Shown: positions 1 through 9,770 of the stretch, one piece after another
Layout of the letters: each line of letters opens with the position of its first letter
How positions within the stretch are numbered: position 1 is the stretch's first letter
Origin: Leucobacter sp. Ag1
GTDB taxonomy: Bacteria > Actinomycetota > Actinomycetes > Actinomycetales > Microbacteriaceae
DNA: 64,000 nt
Direction: 5' to 3'
Assembly: GCF_000980875.1 (NCBI RefSeq)
Contig: NZ_LAYO01000106.1
Span: 1 to 64,000, forward strand
Made by a program: the position numbers and the translations under genes
The notes under the pieces: model-generated
Database searches by the model: none
Seen by the model: only the letters and a program-made list of their open reading frames with translations
Told to the model about the DNA's origin: nothing

Positions 1-247
1 GTGCCGGGGCCGAACGCGTTCCGGGCGCTTCACCGGCCGCTCAGGAGCGAGGCCGACGATTGGACGCCGAATCGACGATCGGACGGCGCGCTGCGCGGCG
101 AGTGGGCGTCCAATCGTCGGGAAGGCGTCCGCTCGCCGCACAGGCCTCCACCTGTCGAGGAGCGTGCACAACACCCGCAGACACGATTGGGCCCGAGCAC
201 CGAAACGGTGCCCGGGCCCAATCGTGTCTGCGGATGTCGCGCGGGAG
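1..247. other. Intergenic region with two hairpins
   Basis: I see no convincing gene here. The stretch holds an inverted repeat (arms 53-68 and 105-120, built on GACGATTGGACGCC) and a second, longer hairpin (175-233, listed separately). Short reading frames across it overlap on both strands and resemble no family, so I leave them out. Confidence 0.6.
175..233. terminator. Long hairpin downstream of the metallophosphoesterase gene
   Basis: Arms 175-195 and 213-233 pair perfectly. After one A/C mismatch, 197-202 pairs with 206-211 around the loop AAA, giving 27 pairs in total. It starts 15 nt after the stop of the leftward metallophosphoesterase gene, so a terminator role is likely. There is no clear T tract. 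Confidence 0.6.
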
Positions 248-1204
248 CTACCGCGCGGCTTCGAGGGTGAGCAGGGTCACTTCGGGCTTGCAGCAGAAGC
301 GCACGGGCGCGTAGATGGAGTTGCCGAGGCCCGCGCTGACGTTGAGGTAGGCGGCGCGTTCTGCGTCGTACCAGACGCTCAGGCCGCGCGCCTGGCGCAC
401 GGGCAGGTCGCAGTTGGCGGTGAGCGCGCCGACGCCGGGGACGCGCACCTGGCCGCCGTGGGTGTGACCAGCGAGGATCAGTTCGGATCCCTCGTCGAGC
501 AGCGCCCCGAGGGCGGCCTGGTACGGCGCGTGGACCACGCCGAGACGCACGGGGGAGCCGGCCTGCGGTGCTCGCTTCGATGCGCGCGCCTCAGTGGGCT
601 CTGCGGTGCGCGCTGCGCGCATGCGCTCGGCATCGTCGTAGCGGATGTGCGGATCGTTCAAGCCGAGGAGCTCGAATCGGGTGCCGGCCAGCTCGAGCCA
701 TTCGGCTGAGTTGTTGAGGTCCGTCAGGCCCAGATCCTCGGTGAGCGAGCGGGTGAGAGCGGCGTTGTCGATGTCCTGCGCGCGAGTACTCAGTCGGCTC
801 GGCGTGCTGAGGTACTTCAGCGGGTTCTTGAACCTGGGGCCGTAGTAGTCGTTCGACCCGTGGACGAAGACGCCGGCCCGAGTCCGAGCGGCGAGTGGCT
901 GGAGCGCGTGGACGAGCGAGGGTCGCGCGTCGGTGTGCCCCATGAGGTCGCCGGTGAGCACGAGCAGGTCTGGGTTCAGTTCGGCGAGCGAACGGACCCA
1001 ATCGATCTTGCCCTCCTGCCAGGGAGCGAGGTGCAGGTCGGAGAGCTGCAGGATTCGAACCGGCGCCGAGCCCCGGGGGAGCAGCGGCAGGGTATGCCGG
1101 CGCACGGTGAAGAGGCGACGCTCGATGAGCGTCGACCAGACCGCGACGCCGGCGGCAGCCGCCCCGAGGGCGACCGCCGCGCGGGCGTTCTTGCGTCGTG
1201 CCAT
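248..1204 (-). CDS. Membrane-anchored metallophosphoesterase
   Basis: A calcineurin-like phosphoesterase of about 318 residues, similar in layout to YaeI-type enzymes. A short hydrophobic segment near residues 8-25 suggests an N-terminal membrane anchor. The metal-binding blocks appear in order: LQLSDLHL, LTGDLM, HGSNDY (in place of the usual GNHD), VVHAP and AGHTHGGQ. The ATG chosen lies 2 nt after the stop of the upstream penicillin-binding protein gene, which indicates co-transcription and perhaps coupled translation. An upstream in-frame start would read back into the PBP gene. The substrate cannot be told from sequence; the pairing with a PBP hints at a cell-envelope role. Confidence 0.85.
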   Translation of the reverse strand: MARRKNARAAVALGAAAAGVAVWSTLIERRLFTVRRHTLPLLPRGSAPVRILQLSDLHLAPWQEGKIDWVRSLAELNPDLLVLTGDLMGHTDARPSLVHALQPLAARTRAGVFVHGSNDYYGPRFKNPLKYLSTPSRLSTRAQDIDNAALTRSLTEDLGLTDLNNSAEWLELAGTRFELLGLNDPHIRYDDAERMRAARTAEPTEARASKRAPQAGSPVRLGVVHAPYQAALGALLDEGSELILAGHTHGGQVRVPGVGALTANCDLPVRQARGLSVWYDAERAAYLNVSAGLGNSIYAPVRFCCKPEVTLLTLEAAR

Positions 1205-1206
1205 CC

Positions 1207-3843
1207 CTAGTTCCCGCAGCTGAGGGTCAGCGTGATCTGGGAGCTCTGCTTGGCTTCTTTGCCGCTGCCGGGGCTGACGGACTTGACCGTGTCCTTGCCC
1301 GGGTCGGGTTTGCCGCTTCCGGTGTCGCACTGCAGCACGACCTTGGTGAAGCCGGCACCGGTGAGCGTGCTCTGAGCGTCTGCACCGGTCCGTCCGGTCA
1401 GCCCGTCGGGCACCTTCGCGAGGTTTCCGCTGCTGCGGAAGATCTTCACGTCGGCGCCGGCCGGTGCCGAGCTGCCGCCGGCCGGGTCGGTCTTCGCGAC
1501 CATGCCCTTGGGCACTGCGGAATCCGTGTTGCCGCCGTCGACCGGAGTGAAGCCGGCCGTGGTGAGCGCCTTCACCGCTTCGTCGTACGACTTACCGGTG
1601 AGATCCGGGACGGTCTGCGTGGTGACCCGCAGCGCCGAGCTGGAGGGCTCGGGGAACGCCTTGCCGCCGTACTTGAGGTCAGCAGCTCGCATCGTGTCAC
1701 GCCAGATCTGCGAATCGGCGGTCTGGAAGCCGTAGCCGAGCGTGGAACGCTTGCCGGTCACGTTGCCCACCCAGGTGGAGGTCGCGACGGTGGTGCTGGA
1801 GCCCACGGTCCAGTTGTCGACCACGTCGTCGGTGGTTCCGGTCTTCGCCAGGTGCGGGATGCCCTGGTACGGAGCGGCTGCTTCGCGGGCGAGACCCGAC
1901 TCGGCGGTGTACTGCAGGGTGTAGGCGACGCCCGCGGCGACCTCGGGGGAGATCGCGTTGGTGCACTTGCTCTTGGTGAAGTCGACGGGCTTGCCGTCGG
2001 GGCCCGTGATGGACTCGATCGGCACGGGAGTGCAGACCTTGCCGCCGCCGGCGAACGCGGCGTAGGCGGAGGCCATGGTGATCGGAGCGATCTCGTCGAC
2101 ACCGCCGAAGGTGTTGGAAGGCACCATCGAAAGGTCGCGGAAGTTCCCGGAGATGGTCGGGACGAACGGCTTCTTCGGGTCCGCGGAATCCTTCGGGAGG
2201 TCCGAGGCGCGGTGGATGCCCAGGTCCTTCGCGGTCTGGAAGATCTCGCACAGGTCGAGCTTCTGCGCCATCGAGGCGACGCCACCGTTGATCGAGAAGC
2301 CGATCGCGGTCTTGACGGACTGGTTGCCGCGGATGCCGGTGTTGTCGTTCGAGAACGTCCAATCGCCGTAACTGTAGACGCCGTCGGGCATGCAGGACGC
2401 CTGGAAGGACTGCAGCTGCACGGTGCGGCCGTTGACGTTGACGATGTCGTTCACCGAATGGCCGCTCTTGAGCCACTGGGTCAGCGTGATCGGCTTGAAC
2501 GTCGAACCGACCTGGAAGCCGCCGGATCCGCCGTACTCGAAGTCGGTGTTCCAGTTGATGCTCGTGTAGTTCGGATTCTTCTTGAGGAAGGTGCCGTCGT
2601 CGCTGAATGGACGGCTCTGCACCATGGCGAGCACCTTGCCGGTGTCGACCTGCACCGAGGAGCTCGCGCCACCGACGTCGATCCCGTCGACCGGGGTCTG
2701 CGGGACGCGCTCGTGCATAGCAGCGAGGCCGGCCTTCTGCAGATCGAGATCAATGGTGGTCATGATCTGGTACCCGCCGCGGCGGAACTGGAACATGCGC
2801 TCCTCGGCGGTCGCGCCGAAGCTCGGGTCGTTGCGGATGTACCGCTGGACGTAGTCGCAGAAGTGACCGAGACCGTAGTTGCCCTCGGCGACCGAGCAGC
2901 CCGGCACACGCGGGGTGATCTTCGGAACGATCGGCGCTGCGACGGCCTCGTCGTACTGGGCCTTGGTGATCTTCTCGGTGCGGAGCATCGATCCCAGGAT
3001 CTTGTCGCGGCGCTGCTTGTTGCGCTCGAGGTTCTCCGGCAGGTCGAGCTGCAGCTGCGCCGGGTTGTTCACGATCGCGACGAGGCTCGCGGCCTCGGAG
3101 AGCGTGAGGTCCTTCGCCGTCTTGCCGTAGTAATAGTGCGCGGCCGATTCGATGCCGTAGACCTGGCGGCCGAACAGTGCGATGTTGAGGTAGCCGAGGA
3201 GGATCTCGTCCTTCGAGTACTTCTTCTCGATGCTGATCGCGAGCTTCATCTCCTTGAGCTTGCGATCGGCATCCTGGCGGGTGGCCTCCTTGTAGGCGGC
3301 CTCCCGCTCCTTCTCATTGACGATCGCCTGCGACTCCTGGATCAGCACGTTGCGCACGTACTGCATGGTGATGGTCGAGGCGCCCGAGAGGTTCTGCCCG
3401 GCGACGTTCTGCAGCATCGCGCGGCTGGTCGCGATGACGTCGACACCGCCGTGCGAATAGAAGCGCGGGTCCTCCTCGGCGACCGCGGCATCCTTCACGA
3501 ACTGGGAGATGTCGTCCCACTTGACCTCTTTGCGATCCTGATCGTAGAAGGTCGCCAGCTGGACGGTCTTGCCGCCCTTCTTCGCGTACAGGGTCGAGGG
3601 CTGTGCGAGCTCACCGGGGTTGATGTGATCCGGCAGGTTCTCGAAGATCTTGATCGCCGAGGTCGCAGCGGCACCGCTGACGGCGACGACGGGGGTGATG
3701 GCTGCGGTGAGCAGCACGCCGGCCACGACGCTCATGGCGATGGCTCCGAAGAAGCCGGCGAGCGCGCCACCCGCGCTCCGCGGCTTCACCGTACGCACGC
3801 CGGAAGATTTCGCGCGCGAAGACGATGGGGTCTGATGGGTCAT
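1207..3843 (-). CDS. Class A penicillin-binding protein with PASTA domains
   Basis: Bifunctional peptidoglycan synthase of 878 residues. After a cytoplasmic stretch there is one membrane segment (about residues 27-60). The GT51 glycosyltransferase domain follows, with the catalytic-glutamate motif EDPRFYSHGG (from residue 124). The transpeptidase domain shows S447-TFK (SxxK), S517-IN (SxN) and K667-TGT. Two PASTA repeats follow from about residue 725, one starting VPDLTGKSYDEA and the other VPDGLTGRTG. PASTA domains bind cell-wall fragments or lipid II in this family. The ATG at 3843 gives the expected short N terminus. The gene is divergent from the DUF4177 gene and followed 2 nt later by the metallophosphoesterase. 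Confidence 0.95.
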   Translation of the reverse strand: MTHQTPSSSRAKSSGVRTVKPRSAGGALAGFFGAIAMSVVAGVLLTAAITPVVAVSGAAATSAIKIFENLPDHINPGELAQPSTLYAKKGGKTVQLATFYDQDRKEVKWDDISQFVKDAAVAEEDPRFYSHGGVDVIATSRAMLQNVAGQNLSGASTITMQYVRNVLIQESQAIVNEKEREAAYKEATRQDADRKLKEMKLAISIEKKYSKDEILLGYLNIALFGRQVYGIESAAHYYYGKTAKDLTLSEAASLVAIVNNPAQLQLDLPENLERNKQRRDKILGSMLRTEKITKAQYDEAVAAPIVPKITPRVPGCSVAEGNYGLGHFCDYVQRYIRNDPSFGATAEERMFQFRRGGYQIMTTIDLDLQKAGLAAMHERVPQTPVDGIDVGGASSSVQVDTGKVLAMVQSRPFSDDGTFLKKNPNYTSINWNTDFEYGGSGGFQVGSTFKPITLTQWLKSGHSVNDIVNVNGRTVQLQSFQASCMPDGVYSYGDWTFSNDNTGIRGNQSVKTAIGFSINGGVASMAQKLDLCEIFQTAKDLGIHRASDLPKDSADPKKPFVPTISGNFRDLSMVPSNTFGGVDEIAPITMASAYAAFAGGGKVCTPVPIESITGPDGKPVDFTKSKCTNAISPEVAAGVAYTLQYTAESGLAREAAAPYQGIPHLAKTGTTDDVVDNWTVGSSTTVATSTWVGNVTGKRSTLGYGFQTADSQIWRDTMRAADLKYGGKAFPEPSSSALRVTTQTVPDLTGKSYDEAVKALTTAGFTPVDGGNTDSAVPKGMVAKTDPAGGSSAPAGADVKIFRSSGNLAKVPDGLTGRTGADAQSTLTGAGFTKVVLQCDTGSGKPDPGKDTVKSVSPGSGKEAKQSSQITLTLSCGN

Positions 3844-3925
3844 ACAATCAAGGGTACGCGACACGCCTGACAATCCTGATCGCGCGGCGCTCCTGCGCGC
3901 GCTGCGATCGAGCGAGGAGCCCTGT

Positions 3926-4102
3926 ATGGACAACGCATCCGTGCCCGCCGAGCCGCAACGCTGGGAATATTTCGTGACCCCGCTGCTGCTCCACAACGAG
4001 GCCCAGATCCTCAACAACTGGGGCGCTCAGGGCTGGGAGCTCGTGCAGATCATCGAGGGCCCGGCCGGCGGTAACGTCGCGTACCTCAAGAGAAAGGCCT
4101 GA
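3926..4102 (+). CDS. DUF4177-like small protein
   Basis: A 58-residue protein that begins MDNASVPAEPQRWEYFVTP and contains NNWGAQGWELVQI, the pattern of the DUF4177 family (W-E-Y near the N terminus, then LN.WG..GWELV). Its function is unknown. The ATG follows the purine-rich stretch GAGCGAGGAG. The stop lies 3 nt before the RidA-family start, and the two probably form an operon. Actinobacteria commonly keep this small gene next to a RidA homologue, which supports the call. Confidence 0.85.
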   Translation: MDNASVPAEPQRWEYFVTPLLLHNEAQILNNWGAQGWELVQIIEGPAGGNVAYLKRKA

Positions 4103-4105
4103 CAC

Positions 4106-4579
4106 ATGTCGGTTATCGAAGAACGCCTGCGCGAACTCGGCTACGAGATCCCCGAGGTCGCGGCGCCCGTCGCCGCCTACGTCCCCGCACTGCGGCAGGG
4201 ACGTCACGTGTACACGAGCGGGCAGCTGCCCTTCGTGAACGGTGCGCTGCCGGCTACCGGCAAGGTCGGCGAGGGCGAAGGCCTCGTCTCCCCGGAGCAG
4301 GCCGAGGAGCTCGCCCGCATCTGCGCGCTGAACGGTCTCGCTGCTGCTCGCGGCGTGCTCGGCTCGCTCGACAAGATCACCCAGGTCGTCAAGGTCACCG
4401 CGTTCGTGGCCTCCGATCCTTCGTTCACGGGGCAGCCCGCGGTCGCCAACGGAGCCTCGATGTTCCTCGGCCGCGTGTTCGGAGACATCGGGATCCACGT
4501 CCGCTCGGCGGTCGGCGTCGCGGTGCTCCCGCTCGACGCGCCGGTCGAGATCGAGTTCACCTTCGAGGTCGAGAAGTAG
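4106..4579 (+). CDS. RidA family protein
   Basis: A 157-residue protein of the RidA/YjgF superfamily, shown by the core blocks YTSGQLPF, KVGEGEGLVSPEQAEE and VTAFVASDPSFTGQPAVANG. Canonical RidA deaminates enamine/imine intermediates from PLP enzymes using an arginine. Here the C-terminal part, HVRSAVGVAVLPLDAPVEIEF, keeps an arginine in the corresponding region. The protein is longer than RidA itself (about 128 residues) and fits the broader actinobacterial subgroup with an N-terminal extension. It is the second gene of the pair with the DUF4177 protein and ends at a bidirectional hairpin. Confidence 0.85.
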   Translation: MSVIEERLRELGYEIPEVAAPVAAYVPALRQGRHVYTSGQLPFVNGALPATGKVGEGEGLVSPEQAEELARICALNGLAAARGVLGSLDKITQVVKVTAFVASDPSFTGQPAVANGASMFLGRVFGDIGIHVRSAVGVAVLPLDAPVEIEFTFEVEK

Positions 4580-4605
4580 CCACTGACGGCTTCGCTCGAA
4601 CGAGC

Positions 4606-4640
4606 AAGGGGCGCGGGATCACGATGATCCCGCGCCCCTT
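4606..4640. terminator. Bidirectional terminator hairpin
   Basis: Perfect 16-bp stem (4606-4621 with 4625-4640) and loop CGA. It lies between the convergent RidA-family and acs genes, 27 nt after the former's stop and 15 nt after the latter's. The AA/TT ends give short T runs on both strands. Confidence 0.8.
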
Positions 4641-4654
4641 CTGTGTCCGGCGGA

Positions 4655-6637
<1,983 letters not shown>

Positions 6638-6704
6638 TGCGGCTGCTTCCCAATCTGTGCGCTTCCGGTCAGGCATCCTTGCTCGGACCGGTTGCCGCCA
6701 GCGT

Positions 6705-6710
6705 AATATA
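6705..6710 (-). promoter_or_regulatory. Possible -10 element of acs
   Basis: On the minus strand the only AT-rich patch in the acs-tadA spacer reads TATATT, about 68 nt upstream of the acs ATG. No good -35 box is visible, so the call rests on composition and position. Confidence 0.3.
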
Positions 6711-6852
6711 TAACTCCCGCTCCCGGGGGAATCCGGTGCTGAGCGGGGCGATCTCCCTTCACAAGCGGCGTGTGTGACCGATTCGGTGGGTCGGCAACTG
6801 AGCGTCGGTGGAAACGGTTCGTTCCGCGCTGGTGCGCGACCACACTGGCCGC

Positions 6853-7848
6853 ATGCCCGAACCCGATCGCCCCGACTTCGACCCTCCGAAGCTCTCGACA
6901 CGTCTCCCTCCCGGCGCTCGCCGCGCCTTCGGCGATCTGCTCCCGATCCTCGATCTTCCGGGAGTGCGGGATCTACTGATCCAGGTCACCGGGAGAACCG
7001 GTCGTGCCTGGGTGGACCGTGCCGGAGCGTTGCAGGCCCTGCCCGGTTGGCGGGCGAGCCCGGAGCGGGTGCGGCGGATCGCGGTGGATCTCGTGTCGGC
7101 CGGCAACCGTCAGCTCGACGAGCTGCATCCCTGCGCCGATGTCGCGATCGGTGCGGGGGTCCGGGTGCACGCCGTACTGCCTCCGATCTGCGTGGCCGGA
7201 GCCGCGGTCTCGATCCGCCTCCCTGCGGCGGCGCAACCGCAGTTGCACCGGCTGATCGAGACGGGTCTCTGTTCCGGACGCATCGCCGACGAACTGACCG
7301 CGCTCGTCTCGGATCGCCGCAACGTCCTGATCTCCGGGGGAACCGGCAGCGGGAAGACGACGCTGCTGGGCGCGCTGCTCGATGAGGCTCCTCCGGGTGA
7401 TCGCGTGGTCACCATCGAGGATGTCGCCGAGCTGCGGCTCCGGCGGGAGAACTGGGTGGCCCTCGAAGCACGGACCCCGAACGCGGAGGGCTCCGGTGCG
7501 GTGTCGCTCGATCGGTTGCTGCGGGAATCGCTGCGTATGCGGCCGGACCGGATCGCGCTGGGCGAGTGCCGAGGGGCCGAGGTGTCGACGCTGCTCGCTG
7601 CGCTCAACACCGGCCACGACGGGAGCGCCGGAACAGTGCACGCCAATCGGCTGGGGGATCTTCCGGCGCGGTTGGAAGCGTTGGGGGCCTTGGCCGGTCT
7701 GAACCCCGGTGCGCTCGGGCGGCAGGCGGTGGCGGCGTTCCAGGCGTTCGTCCATCTCGAGCGCGGGCCCGACGGTCGTCAGCGCGTCGGAGCGATCGGG
7801 AGGCCGGTCCTGGCGCGTGATCGGCTCGAGATCGGCCCGCTCCCATGA
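6853..7848 (+). CDS. TadA/CpaF-type secretion ATPase
   Basis: A 331-residue hexameric ATPase that would power Tad pilus assembly. It shows the Walker A motif GGTGSGKTT, the Asp-box-like segment VVTIEDVAELRL, a Walker B-type MRPDRIALGECRGAE, and the His-box GHDGSAGTVHANR. These are the ordered landmarks of type II/IV secretion ATPases. The ATG giving MPEPDRPDF is preferred; the frame is open 15 codons further upstream. The gene overlaps the next one by 4 nt (ATGA). It is the first gene of the Tad cluster here; the Ssd-type gene that often precedes it in actinobacteria is absent. Confidence 0.93.
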   Translation: MPEPDRPDFDPPKLSTRLPPGARRAFGDLLPILDLPGVRDLLIQVTGRTGRAWVDRAGALQALPGWRASPERVRRIAVDLVSAGNRQLDELHPCADVAIGAGVRVHAVLPPICVAGAAVSIRLPAAAQPQLHRLIETGLCSGRIADELTALVSDRRNVLISGGTGSGKTTLLGALLDEAPPGDRVVTIEDVAELRLRRENWVALEARTPNAEGSGAVSLDRLLRESLRMRPDRIALGECRGAEVSTLLAALNTGHDGSAGTVHANRLGDLPARLEALGALAGLNPGALGRQAVAAFQAFVHLERGPDGRQRVGAIGRPVLARDRLEIGPLP

Positions 7849-8786
7849 CCTCGGTCGGCGACCCTCCGTCGGTGGACTTCGTGCCCTGGCCCGCCGGGGA
7901 GTTCGCGCTCCGGTGCGCGGTGCTCCTGCGCGGGGGCCTGCTGGCCGCTCGCACGATCGAGGTTCTCGCCGACACGGATCCCGGCGACGTCGGGACCGCC
8001 GCCGGTCGTATCTTCGACCGAATCGCTCTCGGGCGGCGGCCGGCGGCGGCGATCGCGGCCGAGAACGGTCCGGACTGGCGGTATCTGGCGGCGGCGTGGG
8101 AGGCTGCAGGGCTCAGCGGAGCGCCGCTCTCCGATGCACTGACCCGGCTGGCGGAGGCGCTCGACGGGCTGCGTCGGCTCGCGGATCGCCGAGGAGTGCT
8201 CCTCTCGGGTCCCCGCGCGACCGTGCGGCTGGTCGCGGTGCTGCCGCTCCTCTCGCTGCTGCTCGGGATCATCCTGGGATTCGACCCGCTACCGGTGCTG
8301 CTCGGTCCCGTCGGGGGCGCGTCCGCGGCGGTGGGGGCGGTACTGCTCTGGGCCGGAGTCGTGTGGGCGAGAGCATTGGCCGACCGGGAGCTCGGAGCGG
8401 AGCGGGTCGCTGGACTCGAACTCGAACTGCTCCGCATCGCCGCGCACGGAGGAGCCGACCTGCGCGCGGGTGTTCGCCGAGCGGTCGACTGCGCCGACCT
8501 GCACGGAGCCGAGTGGGTGCGGTTCGACGATCTCCGCCGGGGCAGCAGGGTGCGCCGGGCCCTCGAATCGGCGTCGGAGACCGGGGTCGGATTCGGGGAC
8601 GCGCTGCTCCGCTTCGCCGTCGAGCGGCGGGAATCGGCGCACGCCGCCCTGGAACGCAGCGCGGAGCGGCTCGGCGTCCGGATCCTGGTCCCGCTGGCGA
8701 CCTGCGTGCTTCCGGCCTTCGTGCTGCTCGGCGTCGTGCCCGTGCTGATCGCCGTGCTCGGTGGCGTGCTCGAGAGCGGTCGATGA
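7845..8786 (+). CDS. Fused TadB-TadC type II secretion F-domain protein
   Basis: A 313-residue inner-membrane platform protein for the Tad pilus. Two T2SS-F-like halves can be seen. The first has FALRCAVLLRGGL and AAAWEAAGLSGAPLSDAL, followed by membrane segments near residues 122-145 and 150-175. The second has LELELLRIAAHGGADLRAGV and ESASETGVGFGDALLRFA, with a C-terminal membrane pair. In most clusters these are separate TadB and TadC proteins, so this looks like a compact fusion. It starts inside the TadA stop codon (ATGA). Confidence 0.82.
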   Translation: MTSVGDPPSVDFVPWPAGEFALRCAVLLRGGLLAARTIEVLADTDPGDVGTAAGRIFDRIALGRRPAAAIAAENGPDWRYLAAAWEAAGLSGAPLSDALTRLAEALDGLRRLADRRGVLLSGPRATVRLVAVLPLLSLLLGIILGFDPLPVLLGPVGGASAAVGAVLLWAGVVWARALADRELGAERVAGLELELLRIAAHGGADLRAGVRRAVDCADLHGAEWVRFDDLRRGSRVRRALESASETGVGFGDALLRFAVERRESAHAALERSAERLGVRILVPLATCVLPAFVLLGVVPVLIAVLGGVLESGR

Positions 8787-8916
8787 GCTGCTGCCCTCCA
8801 CAGCGGGCTTCGTGGCACCCGCCCTGTGCACAACCTCGGGAGCGGCTGCCGCCGCGCCCAGACTTGATCCACTTCACCCCGCTGAACCTCGAACCCTTTC
8901 CATCAGAAGGAGGCCC

Positions 8917-9291
8917 ATGCCGAACCGAATCGACACCGCCCGAAGCAGATCCGAGATCAGATCCCGCGCTGCCCATCCCGCGTCCTCCGCTTCCGGACGG
9001 GCACCAGACAAGAACGGTACGCGCCGCGTGCCGATCCCTCGCCCTCATCGACCGCACCCCTCCTCGCGCTCGAACGATTTCGATGCGCACGAGCAGCGCG
9101 CCGAGACCCGCGCCGCTCCGGACGCGAGGGGGCTTCTTCGCGACGAGCGCGGAGCGGTGACCGCCGAATACGCGGTCGTGATCCTGGCCGGAGTGGCGTT
9201 CGCGGGGCTGCTCATCGCAGTCATCCGATCGGAAGAGGTCCGTACGATGCTGGTCGACCTCGTGCAGCAGGCCCTGGGGTCCGCCGGATGA
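8917..9291 (+). CDS. DUF4244 Flp-type pilin
   Basis: A 124-residue protein whose C-terminal half matches the actinobacterial DUF4244/Flp pilin pattern: DERGAVTAEYAVVILAG followed by a single hydrophobic helix. The AEYA context, with a Glu five residues after Gly, is the expected prepilin-peptidase processing site. The ATG is preceded by the strong ribosome-binding site AGAAGGAGG. The first 80 or so residues are Arg/Ser/Pro-rich and low complexity, much longer than a normal prepilin leader, so an internal start (for example the GTG near 9028) is possible. It overlaps the TadE gene by 4 nt. Confidence 0.8.
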   Translation: MPNRIDTARSRSEIRSRAAHPASSASGRAPDKNGTRRVPIPRPHRPHPSSRSNDFDAHEQRAETRAAPDARGLLRDERGAVTAEYAVVILAGVAFAGLLIAVIRSEEVRTMLVDLVQQALGSAG

Positions 9292-9770
9292 GCGTCGCCA
9301 CACGGGCCGGATCGCTTCGGCACGATGAGCGGGGCAGCGTCACCGCGGAGTTCGCGGTCGTGATGCCGGCGATTCTCGCCGTGCTCGCGCTGGTGCTCGG
9401 CGGCATCATGCTCGCCGGTCGGCGCATCGAACTCGTGTCCGCATCCGCCGAACTCGCCCGTCTTGAAGCCCGCGGCGACATCGGGCTCGCCGCCGAACGC
9501 GAGCGGCGGTTGCCCCGAGGGACGAACGTCTCGAGAGAACGCTCCGGGCAGCTGCTCTGCGTGAACCTGCGAGCCGCGCCGGGCAGCGGCATCCTCTCGG
9601 TCCTCGGGATCTCCGCGCGATCGTGCGCGGCGGCGCACGCTTCGGGTCCGGCGCACGGGGCTGCTTCGGTCGACGAACCGGGTCTCTCTTCGGCCGCGCA
9701 CCCGGGCCCGGCCGCGCGCCCGGTCTCAGCTGCACGATCGGGTCCGCTCCCCGGCCGGCGCCGTCGATGA
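9288..9770 (+). CDS. TadE-family minor pilin
   Basis: A 160-residue TadE-like protein. DERGSVTAEFAVVMPAILAV gives the pilin-like cleavage context and the start of one hydrophobic helix, followed by a soluble domain with two cysteines (LLCVN and ARSCAAA). TadE proteins are minor pilins or pseudopilins of the Tad system. The last 50 residues are Ala/Pro/Ser/Gly-rich and probably disordered. It overlaps both neighbours by 4 nt, so translation of the pilin genes is likely coupled. Confidence 0.82.
   Translation: MSVATRAGSLRHDERGSVTAEFAVVMPAILAVLALVLGGIMLAGRRIELVSASAELARLEARGDIGLAAERERRLPRGTNVSRERSGQLLCVNLRAAPGSGILSVLGISARSCAAAHASGPAHGAASVDEPGLSSAAHPGPAARPVSAARSGPLPGRRRR

Noticed and set aside
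1198-3870. A very long open frame on the plus strand opposite the PBP gene
   Set aside because: It mirrors the PBP gene in GC-rich DNA, has no family resemblance, and the minus-strand protein has a complete set of PBP motifs.
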